Positions 1 through 7,282 of a stretch of 11,176 nucleotides of DNA are shown here, piece after piece (positions within the stretch are counted from its first letter, which is position 1; the number at the start of each line of letters is the position of its first letter). The position numbers and the translations under genes are program-made. The notes beneath the pieces were generated by a model. That model did no database searches, was not told the origin of the DNA, and saw only the letters and a list, made by a program, of their open reading frames with translations. The DNA comes from Thermomicrobiales bacterium. GTDB lineage: Bacteria > Chloroflexota > Chloroflexia > Thermomicrobiales > UBA6265. The stretch spans positions 1 through 11,176 of the forward strand of contig JAUJMG010000115.1 in the NCBI GenBank assembly GCA_030446955.1, in the 5' to 3' direction.

Positions 1-1275
1 GGGCAGCTCATGCTCGACCTCGAGAACCCCCGCTACGGCGAGGTCCACTCGCAGGCTGAAGCCATGAAGGCAATCATCGAGCACCAGGGTCAGAAGCTGG
101 TCAACCTTGCCGAGCACATCGGCATGAACGGCATGAATCCTGCCGACTTGCCACTAGTCCTGGTCAAGGGCAAAAACTACGTGGTGCTCGAGGGCAATCG
201 CCGACTGGCTGCCATTCGCCTGCTCGACCGCCCGCAACTCGCCGCCGGCACCATCTGGCACAGCGCGTTCGAAAGGCTCTCCCGCGAGCTGGACGGACCC
301 GGCAAAGTCGACTGTTCGATCATGGCCGACCGCGACGAGGCGCGACCCTGGATCCTATTGCGTCACGCTGGCGAGTCGAAGGGCGTTGGCCCGGTGCCGT
401 GGGGGACCGCCGAGCGCGAGCGCTTTGAGCCCCGCCCTGGCACGCAATCGTTTCAGGCCCTCTCCTTCATCGACGCTGCGAAGAACGCCTACCCGGACGA
501 CACTGAGTTGCACAGCAACTTGAACAAGATCCGGGATGAGCGGTCGAGCACCCTTGGCCGAGTCCTTAATAATGCCGAGTTCAAGAAGCGGCTCGGCGCC
601 GCGACCAACGACGGCCAATTCGTCACCCGGTTCCCTGCCGCCGTTCTGCAGCGACTAGTCCGGAAGCTGGCCGAGGACTTCGCGCACCACGTAAGCGTGT
701 CGACCGTCAAGTTGAAGCAGCAGCAGGTCGACTACATCGAAACTCTCCCAGTACCGGACGAGACGGAAGCCGTTGGCGTCCCGGCGCCCCTCGACTCCAA
801 CCCTGTCAAGAGCAGCGGCGGGAAGAGGACCGGTGGCCCCGGGAAGCCGAAGCCGAAGGTGAAGGCGCGCAAGCTGATGAAGGAGCTGGATGTCAGCGAC
901 CTCGCGCCCCGGCTAAGCGCGATCGTCGCTGAGGCACGCACGGTCGACCCCGAAAAGCTGCCGAATACGGCCGCCATCCTCGCTCGCGCCGTGCTCGAGC
1001 TCGCCGTCGACGAGTTCGTCGCGAAGAAGGGCCTCAGCAAGTCGAAGGACTTCAAGGACCGGGTTCGTGCCGCTCTCCGACACATCGACCCCACCGAAAA
1101 GGACAGGGCGTGGCAGGCGATCCGCACAGGGCTGCAGGATACGAGCAGCCTCCATTCGGTGAACACCCTCCACGCCTATGTCCACCACGGTAGCTACAAC
1201 CCGACCGCCGGCGACGTCCGGAACGCATGGGCTAACTGGGAGCCGTTCGTCCAAGCCCTCAACGACCTTGCCTAG
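1..1275 (+). CDS. ParB/Srx-fold N-terminal domain protein, 5' partial
   Basis: The N-terminal third carries the ParB/sulfiredoxin-like signature. It opens with LDLENPRYGE, the usual first strand and NPR motif, followed by VVLEGNRRLAAIRLL around residues 58-72 counted from the ATG at 10, with the EGNRR phosphate-binding loop. In this superfamily the fold binds or hydrolyses nucleotides. A Lys/Pro/Gly-rich linker at about residues 268-290 leads to a helical C-terminal domain ending in a conserved-looking His/Tyr/Trp-rich stretch (LHAYVHHGSYNP, then two Trp). The reading frame is open to the window edge and the three codons before the ATG (Gly-Gln-Leu) fit the family pattern, so the true start probably lies upstream. 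The stop at 1273-1275 overlaps the next gene, a D12 methylase, so the two are probably co-translated. There is no helix-turn-helix of a partitioning ParB, and no parA neighbour is visible. I infer a role in DNA modification or defence rather than chromosome segregation. Confidence 0.8.
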   Translation, partial: GQLMLDLENPRYGEVHSQAEAMKAIIEHQGQKLVNLAEHIGMNGMNPADLPLVLVKGKNYVVLEGNRRLAAIRLLDRPQLAAGTIWHSAFERLSRELDGPGKVDCSIMADRDEARPWILLRHAGESKGVGPVPWGTAERERFEPRPGTQSFQALSFIDAAKNAYPDDTELHSNLNKIRDERSSTLGRVLNNAEFKKRLGAATNDGQFVTRFPAAVLQRLVRKLAEDFAHHVSVSTVKLKQQQVDYIETLPVPDETEAVGVPAPLDSNPVKSSGGKRTGGPGKPKPKVKARKLMKELDVSDLAPRLSAIVAEARTVDPEKLPNTAAILARAVLELAVDEFVAKKGLSKSKDFKDRVRAALRHIDPTEKDRAWQAIRTGLQDTSSLHSVNTLHAYVHHGSYNPTAGDVRNAWANWEPFVQALNDLA

Positions 1276-2176
1276 AACGACCGGCGAGCGGTACCTCAGC
1301 CCGCTGCGCTATCCCGGGGGCAAGGGGCGGCTCGGCAAGTTCGTCGCCGAACTCATCGCCGCTCAGCCGCGCCGTGCCAGCCGTTACGTCGAACCTTTCG
1401 CCGGCGGGGCGGGAGTCGGTCTCAGCCTGCTCTACCACGAACACGTCGATGAAATCATCCTCAACGACATGGACGCCGGCGTCGCGGCCTTCTGGAGAGC
1501 ACTATTCGACCAGACCGAGGAACTGATCGACCTTGTCCGCAATGCGAACGTAACGATCGATGAGTGGCACCGCCAGCATGAGGTCCACCAGCAGCGACCG
1601 GACGATGATCTCCAACTTGGCTTCGCCACGTTTTTTCTCAACCGCACCAACCGCTCCGGCATCCTCAACGGTCGCCCTATCGGCGGCCTCAACCAGACAG
1701 GCAGGTGGCTCATCGATGCCCGCTACGACGGTGACCGTCTGGCCGAGCGCATGCGCCGCATGGCCGCGTTCGCCACCCGAGTGACCGTCTGCTCCGAGGA
1801 CGGCATCGCCCTAGTGGCCCGAGAACTCCAGCATGACAGCACGTTCATCTATGCCGACCCGCCCTACCTACAGAAGGGCGAGGACCTCTACCTGGACACG
1901 CTGCGGTGGGCGGACCACCAGCGACTCGCCGCTGTCCTCGCCGACGCCACGGGCTGGTTCCTAACCTACGACCACGATCCTCGTGTGCTGCGCCTTTATC
2001 CGCACCTCCGGTGCGCCTCGTTCGGTATTGCCCATACGGCTGCCATCCAGCACGTGGGTAGCGAGTACGCCGTTTTCGCTGCGGACCTCGTTCTGCCTCC
2101 TCTCCACAACCTCGGTCATCGGGCCCGACTCATCGGCCGGAGACGTTCCGTGCGAGGGCCGTCGAGCCCCTCGTAA
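1268..2176 (+). CDS. D12-class adenine-N6 DNA methyltransferase (Dam-like)
   Basis: This enzyme should transfer a methyl group from S-adenosylmethionine to N6 of adenine in DNA. Counting from a TTG start at 1268 (302 aa), the ordered D12-family motifs are RYPGGK at 14-19, the SAM-binding loop EPFAGGAGVG at 42-51, the middle NRTNRSGI at 125-132, and the catalytic DPPY at 197-200. All are intact and the length fits the family (about 270-300 aa). The frame stays open back to an ATG at 1178, but that start would add about 30 low-complexity Ser/Thr residues inside the preceding gene. TTG 1268 places the start 8 bases inside the upstream stop, with no clear ribosome binding site, which suggests translational coupling. 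No matching restriction endonuclease is directly fused or adjacent downstream, where an IS remnant begins. It may act as an orphan methylase with the ParB-like protein, or protect DNA from the nucleases further right. Target sequence cannot be read from the protein. Confidence 0.9.
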   Translation: MPRTTGERYLSPLRYPGGKGRLGKFVAELIAAQPRRASRYVEPFAGGAGVGLSLLYHEHVDEIILNDMDAGVAAFWRALFDQTEELIDLVRNANVTIDEWHRQHEVHQQRPDDDLQLGFATFFLNRTNRSGILNGRPIGGLNQTGRWLIDARYDGDRLAERMRRMAAFATRVTVCSEDGIALVARELQHDSTFIYADPPYLQKGEDLYLDTLRWADHQRLAAVLADATGWFLTYDHDPRVLRLYPHLRCASFGIAHTAAIQHVGSEYAVFAADLVLPPLHNLGHRARLIGRRRSVRGPSSPS

Positions 2177-2267
2177 ATTGGGTCAACGCGATGCAGCGTG
2201 GGCGGGGTGAGTCCGGGCTCCCGGCCATGGACCCACCACCATGGCCAAGGGCCTCGCCATTCTGCGG

Positions 2268-2288
2268 CTGTTTGCCGGCTGCAAACAG
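2268..2288. repeat. Inverted repeat upstream of the ISL3 remnant
   Basis: Perfect 8-bp arms CTGTTTGC and GCAAACAG flank a 5-base centre. The dyad lies about 90 bases after the methylase stop and overlaps the start of the AGGAGG ribosome binding site of the transposase remnant. It could be the outer regulatory or end region of the insertion sequence, an operator, or a weak terminator. There is no T run after it, so a terminator is the least likely reading. Confidence 0.5.
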
Positions 2289-2292
2289 GAGG
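2287..2292 (+). promoter_or_regulatory. Shine-Dalgarno AGGAGG for the ISL3 transposase remnant
   Basis: A perfect AGGAGG sits 9 bases before GTG 2302. It sets the start of the broken transposase frame, since the encoded residues from that GTG (RSEGATALLG, then MPGFVV after a one-base slip) match the usual N-terminus of actinobacterial ISL3 transposases. Confidence 0.6.
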
Positions 2293-2301
2293 CACCTGAC
2301 G

Positions 2302-2820
2302 GTGAAGCACCGTAGCGAGGGCGCCACCGCGTTGCTCGGGCATGCCCGGGTTCGTGGTCGGTGCTCAACCCGAGGTGGCCGGTGATCTGGGCTGCACGTG
2401 GAGAGCACCGCAGAGGTGGTCTGTGTAGCTCGTGTGGAACGCGGGCGATCGGCCACGGCCAGCGCCGGGTCAGGTGCGGAACCTGGCCCTCGCCGAGCGG
2501 GACGTGGTCCTGGTGTGGGCCAAGCGCCTTTGGCGCTGCGCCGGTGCCGACTGCGAGGTCGGCCCCTGGAGCGAGCGCTGCGAGGAGATCGCCTCCGAGC
2601 GTCGCTGAACGAACGGGCGAGGGCTCGAGATCTGCCGTCGGGTGGGAGTCGAGGAGGACTCGGTGGCCCAGGCCGCTCGGACTTCGGCGTGGGCTGGCAC
2701 ACCGCCATGGCGGCGATGCGCGACTACGGCAGCCCCTGGGTCGAAGACCCGGCTCGCCTGACCGGCGTCGACGCCCTGTGGCTGGATGAGACGGTGATGC
2801 TCCGATCGGGGTCGAGCTAA
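2302..2820 (+). pseudogene. ISL3-family transposase, multiply frameshifted and C-terminally truncated
   Basis: Reading across frames rebuilds the N-terminal half of an ISL3 transposase. From GTG 2302 come RSEGATALLG, MPGFVVGAQ, VESTAEVV, the zinc finger CSSCGTRAIGHG with WRCAGADCEVGPWSERC, the helical EICRRVGVEEDSVAQAA, then FGVGWHTAMAA and GVDALWLDET, whose Asp should be the first of the DDE catalytic triad. The frame changes at about 2341 (+1), 2388, 2428, 2472 and 2605 (each -1), 2626 (+1) and 2674 (-1). The net change is -3, so the last segment is back in the first frame. The frame stops at 2818-2820, directly on the stop codon of the convergent nuclease gene, and the remaining two thirds of the usual roughly 430 aa are missing. 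It is inactive by any reading. The motif identification is firm; exact indel sites are good to a few bases. Confidence 0.85.
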
Positions 2821-3359
2821 GAGGCTAAGTGGGGCAGCCCGATCGTTCCGGCGGCTACCGCACGCAGGTATCGTCGATTCACCAGGTCGACGAAGTCAGC
2901 CGTAGAGCTCAACGCCATGATGTCGTCGTTAGTGATGACGAAGAGCTTTATTCCGCGGGCGATTGCGCCTATCCCGAGCGCCACGGCATTCCGGCGTTCA
3001 TTTTGTCCGGCAATTCCGTTCGTGGCGATCAGGATGCCAAGTTCCACGCTGCGATTCGCCAGCTTGTTGATGAAGTAGCCGACGGCCTGACTGCCGACCG
3101 GGTGTGTCCAGTCCTTGCACTCCACGAGGATGACGTTCGCAAGGCCAGGTAGGCCAGCCGGAAGCCCGTCGTTCCCGACGGCGACGTCGACTTCCTCGGT
3201 TTGGAAGTCGTTCATAATGTTGCGCTCTACGCGGCAGCCGGGGACCGACTCGAATAGGTGAACAGCGAGGTCTTCGTGCGCACGACCCTGCTCGTATGTG
3301 TTTGCCGCCTTGGCGATGGCGGCCACGTGAGCCCTAATGCTGTCCGCGCTGATTGTCAT
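2817..3359 (-). CDS. Mrr-like PD-(D/E)XK restriction endonuclease-fold protein
   Basis: A 180-aa protein with the order of a Mrr/Holliday-junction-resolvase-type nuclease core. It has an N-terminal helix with Glu29 (AHEDLAVHLFES), a strand with Asp58 (TEEVDVAV), the strand motif VECKDW with Glu80 and Lys82, and a following helix with Gln91 (GSQAVGYFINKL). Asp58, Glu80 and Lys82 would form the metal-binding catalytic set. The later VELGILIATNGIAG strand is also typical. The start at 3359 is chosen because the upstream gene stops at 3361, leaving one base between stop and start (TGACATG), so translation is probably coupled. The frame runs on to 3704, but that extension lies wholly over the upstream gene in another frame. 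There is no DNA-binding winged helix like that of classical Mrr, so recognition may come from its partner. It ends against the ISL3 remnant. Expected role: DNA cleavage in defence; substrate unknown. Confidence 0.85.
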   Translation of the reverse strand: MTISADSIRAHVAAIAKAANTYEQGRAHEDLAVHLFESVPGCRVERNIMNDFQTEEVDVAVGNDGLPAGLPGLANVILVECKDWTHPVGSQAVGYFINKLANRSVELGILIATNGIAGQNERRNAVALGIGAIARGIKLFVITNDDIMALSSTADFVDLVNRRYLRAVAAGTIGLPHLAS

Positions 3360-3360
3360 G

Positions 3361-4239
3361 TCACATGCGGTGGATGGCCTCGTTGCGGGCGTGCCCGAGG
3401 ACTTTGCTGAGCGGCCAGACGCGCAGCTCGCTGAGCAGCTGCCCGATGGACATTGACAACACCAAGGGTGTCGTCGGTGTGGAGGCCGTCGAGCTTGACG
3501 AGACGTAAAAGAGGAGGCCAAGTCCTGCTCGTGCGTCCATGACGTACGACTGCAGCTGCCGCTCGGCGTTGATGCGGCTTGCGCGATCCAGCCGATCCTT
3601 GATCTCGATGACGAGCAATCCCAGGCGTTCCTCCTGTCCCGGGATAAACGCGGCTGCGTCGAAGCCTCGATCAGGTCGGCCCTGCTCCGCCTCGATCTTC
3701 GCACCGGCCGACGAGAGAAGGTCTACAACGAACTGCTCGATGGCAAAGCCCCTGCTTGGCTGTGGGGAGCCGATGAGTGACGCGAGTCGGGTCTCAAACT
3801 GGTCGGCCACTGCGGGCTTCAGCGGTGCCAACATCGACGGAGGGGAGGCTTCGACGATCTCTCGGGAGGGTGCTTTCAGGGACTTGGCGAAGAGCCCGAC
3901 ATGGAGGGATAGGGCCTCTCGGTTCGTGACGTCCGTCCGGACGACCTGGATGGTGGAGAGTGCTGTGGGGATGGTCTGGTCGGGGGGGACGATGACTAGG
4001 AGCGGAAGGTCCCGGCCCGCCGCGATGCCAGTCTCGAGCAGAACGGCCTGTACGCCCCGCCGGTTGCGCTCCACCGGCAGGACAACGACTGCTGCCTCGA
4101 AGGGCCTGAGGTCTGCGTTCGCGAGGGCGATCCCAGCTCCGAGGTGCACCGATGAAGTGTGGGCGAGCCCGGCCTCCTGGAGAACTTCCGGGAGTACGCC
4201 GAGGTCGCCTCCGGATGGAGCGATGAGGAGACAGCGCAT
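3361..4239 (-). CDS. TIR-like domain fused to PD-(D/E)XK nuclease domain
   Basis: A 292-aa protein with two parts. Residues 1-125 look like a Rossmann/TIR-like fold. MRCLLIAPSGG forms a first strand, EAAVVVLPVE a core strand, and AVLLETGIAAGRDLPLLVI matches the TIR-like pattern of a catalytic-position Glu (Glu69) in an (N/L)xxxE(L/T)G helix followed by a strand. Residues 145-250 form a PD-(D/E)XK core: Glu168 in GFAIEQFVVDLL, Asp194 in RGFDAAAF, Glu212 and Lys214 in LVIEIKDR, and then a QLQSY helix. In known families TIR-like domains sense or cleave NAD-type nucleotides and the nuclease fold cuts DNA; the link between them here is inference. It is first in a two-gene minus-strand operon with the Mrr-like gene. 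ATG 4239 starts the first strand directly, and I see no strong ribosome binding site. The TIR-like assignment is less certain than the nuclease fold. Confidence 0.75.
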   Translation of the reverse strand: MRCLLIAPSGGDLGVLPEVLQEAGLAHTSSVHLGAGIALANADLRPFEAAVVVLPVERNRRGVQAVLLETGIAAGRDLPLLVIVPPDQTIPTALSTIQVVRTDVTNREALSLHVGLFAKSLKAPSREIVEASPPSMLAPLKPAVADQFETRLASLIGSPQPSRGFAIEQFVVDLLSSAGAKIEAEQGRPDRGFDAAAFIPGQEERLGLLVIEIKDRLDRASRINAERQLQSYVMDARAGLGLLFYVSSSSTASTPTTPLVLSMSIGQLLSELRVWPLSKVLGHARNEAIHRM

Positions 4240-5132
4240 GGGCGAAGTCTAGGAAGGCGTGCGACTCCCGTCCCGCTCGTCGGGATTCGTCGCCCCTCGT
4301 CGAACTTCGGCAACGATTCGTTCCCATAGTGCGGGGGAAACTACGGCTCCGGCGCGCTATGAAGTCGGCCGTATTTCGCCGAGGCGCGCACATGTCGACG
4401 TGTGCGTCGTCCCTGGTTCCGGTCGATGGCAGGCAAAGTCCGCGGCACGGCGCCGTCACGAGAGGCAAGTCGACCGCCCGATTCGGCGTTCTGCGCAATC
4501 GGCCCGCGATCACCGCCCGAACGACGCTCCACCGACGCCGGCGCGAGGACCGAACAACGCGATCCAGCACATCCGGGGGCGTGCCTTCGAGCGACCCGTT
4601 CTGCGCGGCGTCGTTCCGAGCAGATCGGCGAATCAGGGGCGGTGTCCTCAAGGAGCGAACCCCCTACTTTGTGTCACGTCACGGTCGCCCGTCGGAATGG
4701 CGTCCGCCGCTCGCAGCAACGGCGGCGAACTTTTCCGTGACCGTTCTCGTAGAGCACGCGGAGCCGGCGAAAGGCCTCCTCACCGGCTGGACCGCTGCGG
4801 TGGAGCGCGGGCAACCAAGTGAGGGGCTGAAGCGAGCACGGCGCCTCGACTCCAATACAGGGCGCCCGAGAGCCGACAGGGCGGCGCGCCTCCTGAGATG
4901 GGCCGGCCATTCCGGCTACGTCCGCCGGCCGAGGGAGTCCCGTCCTTGTGGAACGAGCGCCAGCGCCAATCACTTGTGTGGTGGCGTCCAACTAGGAGCA
5001 CCGACTGGCTGACGCCATCCGGGTAGTAGCGCCTCCTCCTGTTCCGCCGGGCGATTCCAACGATCGGCCGTTAGTGTCATATCGCGTTGGGATGCACACC
5101 GCTCCATCAGTCCTTCAAGTCAGGATGAGAAC
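4240..5132. other. Divergent non-coding interval of about 890 bases
   Basis: This stretch separates the starts of the minus-strand nuclease operon (4239) and the plus-strand 311-aa gene (5133). Several long open frames cross it on both strands, but their products are strongly Arg/Ser/Pro-rich with no recognisable motif and no domain-like hydrophobic pattern, which is what random high-GC DNA gives. I see no tRNA, no clear repeat array and no convincing promoter boxes. It presumably carries both promoters near its ends. The length is unusual for two small genes, and it may include a worn-out insertion that I cannot identify. Confidence 0.5.
5122..5125 (+). promoter_or_regulatory. Ribosome binding site AGGA before ATG 5133
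   Basis: AGGA followed by GAGA lies 7 bases before ATG 5133 and supports that start over the overlapping out-of-frame ATG at 5125. Confidence 0.5.
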
Positions 5133-6068
5133 ATGGCGCTCCTGCCGACGTTCGCACAGTGGCTCGAAATGCACGGTCTCCCCGACGCCCCTGACCTTAC
5201 TGAGTACGATCGCGTGACTGTGGCATGGCTGCAGTATCACCAGGCGGTCGCGCAGAGAGTCGACAAGATGCGGGCAGACCCCGTCGCAGGTGAGAACGTG
5301 CGTGGGCTGTTCGACGTGCTGTCCGAGGTCATCATCGACAGCCACCTTGGACATGGCTGGTTCGCGGAACATGTCGACGGAAGCGCCTCAAGCAACCAGA
5401 CGCGGAACTATTTGAAGTTCGACGGCCCGCCGGCTGCCCGGCTTTTGGCAGCGCAACGGGTCCACGACCTCGCCCGCCGCCTGTACCAGCTGCAGAGCTT
5501 CCCCTGGTTCGACGACGTCGTGCGGAGGGTTCGGACGCGGGACCTGTCCGGCGCCGGATTCGAGCTCGACGTCGCGTTCCTCCTGCACCAACTGGTGGCC
5601 GCGGTAACTCCGAAAGAGGAGTCCGGTCAGAAGGGCGAGGACTACGATATCCACCTGCAGCTCCACGGGCTCGACATTCCAGTAGAGGCCAAGGCCAAAG
5701 ACGACGACACTCCATACAACGAGAAGACCGTCATCAACACGGTCAAGGGCGCCGGAAGCCAACTTCCCAGAGGGTCGAAGGGGATCGTGTTCGTACGTAT
5801 CCCCAGTGCCTGGATCGGCACAGAACTCGAAGAGAGCTACCCGGACGCGCTTGTGGAAGCTACCCGCCAGACCAGCCGCGTCGGAGCGGTGATCACCGTA
5901 ATTGACAAGATGGCGCTGAACGACGACGAGACCGCCGGGCACGTGACGAGGCACTACCACTTCTTTAAGCACGACGATTGCCCAGACGACTTGTGGGGGG
6001 CGTGCCTGCACCTGAAGGAGGTCCTCGAACGCGACCTGACCTTTTTCGCGCCCTCGCCACCGTTTTAG
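5133..6068 (+). CDS. Unknown-family protein with PD-(D/E)XK nuclease-like core
   Basis: A 311-aa soluble protein that I do not recognise by family. Residues 1-135 are helical, Trp- and His-rich, with no clear motif. Residues 140-225 have the layout of a PD-(D/E)XK nuclease: a helix with Glu144 (GFELDVAFLLHQL), a strand with Asp172 (GEDYDIHLQL), then DIPVEAKAKDDD with Glu185 and Lys187, a helix, and the strand GIVFVRI. That gives a possible E-D-ExK metal site. Residues 225-311 are mixed and hydrophilic. The start has a fair ribosome binding site (AGGA, 7 bases upstream). It stands alone: the gene before it is divergent and the one after it is a broken minus-strand gene. The nuclease-fold reading is an inference from motif order. 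It may cleave nucleic acid as a single-gene defence protein, or be an inactive relative. No signal peptide or membrane segment is present. Confidence 0.7.
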   Translation: MALLPTFAQWLEMHGLPDAPDLTEYDRVTVAWLQYHQAVAQRVDKMRADPVAGENVRGLFDVLSEVIIDSHLGHGWFAEHVDGSASSNQTRNYLKFDGPPAARLLAAQRVHDLARRLYQLQSFPWFDDVVRRVRTRDLSGAGFELDVAFLLHQLVAAVTPKEESGQKGEDYDIHLQLHGLDIPVEAKAKDDDTPYNEKTVINTVKGAGSQLPRGSKGIVFVRIPSAWIGTELEESYPDALVEATRQTSRVGAVITVIDKMALNDDETAGHVTRHYHFFKHDDCPDDLWGACLHLKEVLERDLTFFAPSPPF

Positions 6069-6247
6069 GCGCGAGGACTCATCGGACGACGCGAAGCGCA
6101 TTATCGAAGGTGAGAGTTACGGCATCCTGTGTCCGGCGGCTGGTCAGAGAAGGCACCGTCGATCACGTCGCGGCTCGCCGAGGCGACGAGGGCGCTCGAT
6201 CGTCCGATGGGTGTGAGGTACCCCTTAGGAGGGCGCTTCTTCACGGG

Positions 6248-6964
6248 TCAAGGACCCTCCTGGAGCATGCCGCTGACCATCTCCAAGGCGGGCTGCCTGA
6301 GGTCGATGAGACCTCCCCGGTGGGCGTGCCTGAGGCCGACGGCACCCTTGAGGTAGGCGCCCCTGAGGTTGGCCCCCGCAGGTAGGCGTGCCTGAGGTTG
6401 GCCCTCTCCAAATCTGCGCCGGTGAGGACGGCGTTCTCGAGGTGGGCGCCGCTGAGCCAGGCTCCCTCCAGTGGGCGCCGCTGAGATTGGCTCCCTCCAG
6501 GTGGACGCCGGCGAGAGAGATCCTCTCCAAGTGGACGGCAGCGAGGATGGCCCCTTCCATATGGGCGTTCCTGAGGCCGCTCCCTCCAGGTGCGCGCCGC
6601 TGAGATTGGCCCCCTCCAGGTGAGCGTCGGCGAGGTTGACCTGCTTGAGATTGGCCCGCTCCATGTGAGCGCCGGCGAGGTTGGTCCCCTTGAAGTAGGC
6701 ACGCTCAAGGCTCGCACGTCGGAGGTCGACCCCACGGAGGTCGAAGCGCTGGCGCCACCACCACCGGTTCTGCCCGAGAATGCTCTCAAGCGGGTGCAAG
6801 CTCGCACCGAACGGAGGTCGCTGGCCATCGTCCGATCCCCGTTCGGCGCTGGGCGTCACGGACCAAGCATCCCAACTATGGGGATTCCAAATTGCCCCGA
6901 GCGTGCTCTGGCGGCATGCCGTCAGCACGTTGACAATCGGACGACGATCTTGGCTCGAAGTCAA
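6248..6964 (-). pseudogene. Pentapeptide-repeat protein, three frameshifts
   Basis: Read on the minus strand, this encodes a run of about 27 pentapeptides of the A(N/D/H)LXX type, starting near FDLRGVDLRRASLER and passing through AHMERANLKQVNLADAHLEG. Such repeats form a right-handed square beta-helix; some members mimic DNA and protect gyrase, others have unknown roles. The repeat register jumps frame at about 6577, 6470 and 6375. Each jump is explained by one missing base, for example CACTGG where CACCTGG is expected. The three losses sum to three, so the end (GANLRGAYLKGAVG, then a non-repeat tail to the stop at 6248) is back in the first frame. Upstream of the repeats the frame is open to ATG 6964, but that part has no family features and the true start is unclear. 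As written, the three breaks would replace about 13 repeats with Pro/Thr/Ser-rich sequence. The 15-base period is also visible directly in the DNA. Confidence 0.75.
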
Positions 6965-7282
6965 GGCGGGGCCGCTCGGGCCGCTCGGACGGCGGCATTG
7001 ACAGCCGGGTCACCGCTGCGCCGACAACCACCGTCTTAATCCCTCATCGCCTAGGGGCCAGTCGCATGCGGCTCCCCGAACCCGAACAAGTCGCCATCCG
7101 AAGTGCTTGTAGAGCGTCCGTGCAGATAGTTCGTGTTGAGGACGTAGAGCTGTGCCGTCTCACACGCGTGCTTGACCCGACAGACAACCTCATGGGCGGG
7201 GTTAGCCTCACCACGGGAGCAGGTCCTCAGCGGACTTTTCTTAGCGCCGACAAGCGAGCGGAGCGCAATACTCTGTGCGAAC
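6965..7282. other. Interval without a supported gene
   Basis: No gene is supported here. A short direct repeat of GCCGCTCGG occurs near 6971-6988. Open frames cross on both strands, including a minus-strand frame ending at 7051, but none has a recognisable domain. The plus-strand frame of the next gene is open upstream to TTG 7172, but that extension looks non-coding. Confidence 0.4.

Noticed and set aside
2130..2708. 192-codon minus-strand frame across the methylase end and the IS remnant
   Set aside because: It is Pro/Arg/Ser-rich and antisense to the well-supported transposase motifs.
3539..4252. 237-codon plus-strand frame opposite the TIR-like/nuclease gene
   Set aside because: It is the antisense shadow of a gene with clear domains on the minus strand; its translation has no recognisable motif.
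4259..5012. Long plus-strand open frames (187 and 227 codons) in the divergent interval
   Set aside because: The products are Arg/Ser-rich with no hydrophobic pattern or motif, the frames overlap each other, and starts lack ribosome binding sites. They look like chance frames in GC-rich DNA.
5388..6101. 237-codon minus-strand frame opposite the 311-aa gene
   Set aside because: It is antisense to a gene with a ribosome binding site and nuclease-like motif order; the translation is Val/Arg/Gly-rich without a domain.
6241..6720. CRISPR array suggested by regular 15-base periodicity
   Set aside because: The repeats are contiguous, vary in sequence, have no spacers and encode pentapeptides.
6590..7039. 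Plus-strand frames rich in Glu-Val-Gly repeats over the pentapeptide region
   Set aside because: The periodic residues are the complement of the 15-base repeat on the minus strand; the A(N/D)LXX pattern fits the minus strand far better.
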